Assembly: GCF_042610425.1 (NCBI RefSeq)
Contig: NZ_JBGJZM010000001.1
Span: forward strand, 744,001-808,000
Direction of reading: 5' to 3'
Source: Ectobacillus sp042610425
GTDB lineage: Bacteria; Bacillota; Bacilli; Bacillales; Bacillaceae_G
Length of the DNA: 64,000 bases
The translations under genes were made by a program, and so were the position numbers. Shown one piece after another: positions 62,304 to 64,000 of the stretch (the stretch's first letter is position 1; every line of letters begins with the position of its first letter). The notes beneath the pieces are model-generated. The model saw nothing but the letters and a program-made list of their open reading frames with translations, searched no databases and had not been told where the DNA came from.

Positions 62304-63833
62304 ATGAACGAGCAACAACGATTAGAAAGCACAAAGGTAAATCCTTCGGACAGAAAATCCAGAAAGGATTATAGTAAATACTTTGAAACACCGTACCAAG
62401 CGCCGTCTTTGTTAGATGCAAAAAAGCGTGGGAAAGAAGAAATTACGATCCAACGTGACTTTGACATTCCAGAGGATATGATTGGAATAGGAAACGGCCG
62501 TAAGTTTTATATTCGTACGTACGGGTGTCAAATGAATGAGCATGATACAGAAGTGATGGCGGGTATTTTAAGTGGTCTTGGTTTTGAATCTACGGATACG
62601 ACAGAAGATGCCGATGTCATTCTTTTAAATACATGCGCTATTCGTGAAAATGCAGAAAATAAAGTATTTGGAGAAATAGGGCACTTAAAGCCACTTAAAC
62701 TAAAAAATCCAGATGTTCTTCTTGGCGTATGTGGATGTATGTCTCAGGAAGAATCCGTTGTAAATAAAATTATGCAGAAGCTTCCGCATATTGATATGGT
62801 ATTCGGCACACACAATATTCATAGATTGCCATTTATTTTAAAAGAAGCGATGTTTTCAAAGGAAATGGTTGTTGAAGTTTGGTCTAAAGAAGGGGATGTG
62901 ATTGAAAACCTTCCACGTGTTCGCCGCGGTGACATAAAAGCATGGGTAAACATTATGTATGGATGTGATAAATTCTGTACATATTGTATTGTACCATATA
63001 CTCGTGGTAAGGAGAGAAGTCGTCGTCCGGAAGATATTATCCAAGAGGTACGACAATTAGCTGCACAGGGTTATAAAGAAATAACTTTATTGGGTCAAAA
63101 TGTAAATGCATATGGAAAAGATTTTAAAGATGTGAAATATGGTCTTGGTGATCTTATGGATGAACTACGCAAAATCGATATTCCACGTATTCGCTTTACA
63201 ACTAGTTACCCAAGTGACTTTGATGATCGATTAATAGAAGTATTAGCTAAGGGCGGAAACTTACTTGAGCATATTCATTTACCTGTGCAATCAGGAAGTA
63301 CAGAGACATTAAAGATGATGGCTCGTAAATATACTCGTGAAGGATATCTAGAGCTTGTTCACAAAATAAAGGCAGCTATTCCAAATGCCTCATTTACAAC
63401 AGATATTATTGTTGGTTTCCCAAATGAAACGGAAGAACAGTTCCAAGAAACATTGTCATTGTATCGTGAAGTTGAATATGACAGTGCCTATACGTTTATT
63501 TATTCTCCGCGTGAAGGAACGCCAGCAGCAAAAATGGTTGATAACGTTCCATTAGAAGTCAAAAAAGATCGTTTACAACGGTTGAATGCAGTTGTAAATG
63601 AAATTTCTGCTAAAAAAAGTTTAGCATATCGTGATCAAGTAGTAGAAGTGTTAGTTGAAGGGGAAAGTAAAAATAATCCGGACGTGTTAGCGGGTTATAC
63701 ACGTAAAAGTAAGCTAGTTAACTTTATTGGACCGAAGTCTGCGATTGGAAAAATTGTGAAAGTTCGTATTACGGATGCAAAAACGTGGTCGCTGAACGGA
63801 GTTATGATAGAAGAGCCAATTGAGGTGAAATAA
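62304..63833 (+). CDS. miaB: tRNA-2-methylthio-N6-isopentenyladenosine synthase MiaB
   Basis: Radical-SAM methylthiotransferase acting on tRNA A37. 509 residues from ATG 62304 (AAAGGAG upstream); the frame opens 17 codons earlier without a site. N-terminal UPF0004 domain with three cysteines (YGCQMNEHD, NTCAIRENA, GVCGCMSQEE), radical-SAM CDKFCTYC near residue 219, and C-terminal TRAM domain. Directly followed by ricA. Confidence 0.96.
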   Translation: MNEQQRLESTKVNPSDRKSRKDYSKYFETPYQAPSLLDAKKRGKEEITIQRDFDIPEDMIGIGNGRKFYIRTYGCQMNEHDTEVMAGILSGLGFESTDTTEDADVILLNTCAIRENAENKVFGEIGHLKPLKLKNPDVLLGVCGCMSQEESVVNKIMQKLPHIDMVFGTHNIHRLPFILKEAMFSKEMVVEVWSKEGDVIENLPRVRRGDIKAWVNIMYGCDKFCTYCIVPYTRGKERSRRPEDIIQEVRQLAAQGYKEITLLGQNVNAYGKDFKDVKYGLGDLMDELRKIDIPRIRFTTSYPSDFDDRLIEVLAKGGNLLEHIHLPVQSGSTETLKMMARKYTREGYLELVHKIKAAIPNASFTTDIIVGFPNETEEQFQETLSLYREVEYDSAYTFIYSPREGTPAAKMVDNVPLEVKKDRLQRLNAVVNEISAKKSLAYRDQVVEVLVEGESKNNPDVLAGYTRKSKLVNFIGPKSAIGKIVKVRITDAKTWSLNGVMIEEPIEVK

Positions 63834-64000
63834 ATGACAGCTTACACGAAAGATCAAATCATTGAACGCGCGAAGGAATTGGCAAAAATGATTGCTGAAA
63901 CCGAAGAAGTTGATTTTTTCAAGCGTGCCGAAGCAAAAATTCAAAATAACAAACAGATAAAAAGTACTATTGATAGAATAAAGTCGTTACAAAAGGAAGC
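63834..64000 (+). CDS. ricA: RicA (YmcA) regulatory protein, partial (3' end outside the window)
   Basis: Starts at ATG 63834, right after the miaB TAA. The 55 visible residues (MTAYTKDQIIERAKELAKMI...EEVDFFKRAEAKIQNN) match the N-terminal helices of the RicA/YmcA family, a partner of RicF and RicT in the complex that supports RNase Y, Spo0A phosphorelay and competence. The window ends inside the gene. Confidence 0.9.
   Translation, partial: MTAYTKDQIIERAKELAKMIAETEEVDFFKRAEAKIQNNKQIKSTIDRIKSLQKE

Noticed and set aside
1..64000. CRISPR arrays, rRNA and tRNA genes
   Set aside because: No regularly spaced direct repeats and no tRNA or rRNA sequence were seen on either strand.

Overview
The window is a low-GC Firmicute chromosome with the gene order, leader architecture and protein signatures of the Bacillus cereus group in the broad sense. 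It runs along the conserved pyrH to miaB segment (B. subtilis gene order pyrH-frr-uppS-cdsA-dxr-rasP-proS-polC-rimP-nusA-ylxR-ylxQ-infB-rbfA-truB-ribF-rpsO-pnp-ylxY-mlpA-ymxH-spoVF-asd-dapG-dapA-rnjB-tepA-ylzJ-spoIIIE, then ymfF-ymfH-ymfI-ymfJ-ymfK-rodZ-pgsA-cinA-recA-rny-ymdB-spoVS-miaB-ricA). A group I intron in recA and a recombinase-bearing insert in spoVFB both fit the cereus group, but the species cannot be fixed from sequence reading alone. Nearly all genes lie on the + strand; the exceptions are two genes inside the insert.

Layout. 1-7.2 kb: UMP kinase, ribosome recycling factor, isoprenoid/phospholipid enzymes (uppS, cdsA, dxr), the intramembrane protease RasP and ProRS. 7.4-11.7 kb: the replicative polymerase PolC. 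11.7-16.7 kb: the rimP-nusA-rnpM-ylxQ-infB-rbfA operon with a structured leader; ylxP, usually found between infB and rbfA, is missing. 16.7-24.3 kb: truB, ribF, rpsO, pnp, a YlxY-type deacetylase homologue, an M16 peptidase and ymxH. 24.5-34.2 kb: the dipicolinate/lysine-aspartate pathway (dpaA, dpaB, asd, dapG, dapA), interrupted inside dpaB. 34.4-39.8 kb: RNase J2, TepA, YlzJ, SpoIIIE. 40.3-45.9 kb: a GntR regulator and a BMP-type nucleoside ABC transporter. 46-53.5 kb: M16 peptidase pair, short-chain dehydrogenase, YmfJ, YmfK, RodZ, PgsA, CinA. 53.6-64 kb: recA, rny, ymdB, spoVS, a dipeptidase, a two-subunit 2-oxoacid:ferredoxin oxidoreductase, miaB and the start of ricA.

Main discovery. 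The dipicolinate synthase B-subunit gene (dpaB/spoVFB) is split into a 5' part (25383-25808) and a 3' part (30739-30918) by a 4,930-bp element. The two parts join in frame across a shared TTTA to give a normal 201-residue protein. The element carries a large serine recombinase beside one junction, a 61-residue candidate directionality factor, an SOS-box-controlled Y-family polymerase with a YolD-like partner, and a LysE-type exporter. This is the arrangement of sporulation-specific intervening sequences (skin in sigK, SPbeta in spsM, vfbin in spoVFB). The element is expected to leave the mother-cell chromosome late in sporulation, restoring dipicolinate synthesis.

The second split gene is recA: a 344-nt group I intron without an endonuclease gene lies exactly in the Walker A (P-loop) codons, so active RecA depends on RNA self-splicing. 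Other points worth a look are a perfect 15-bp hairpin that contains the ymxH ribosome-binding site, a 46-codon ORF before dpaA overlapping a 12-bp inverted repeat, a paired-hairpin leader before mlpA, and an RNase J2 homologue with an intact metal motif.
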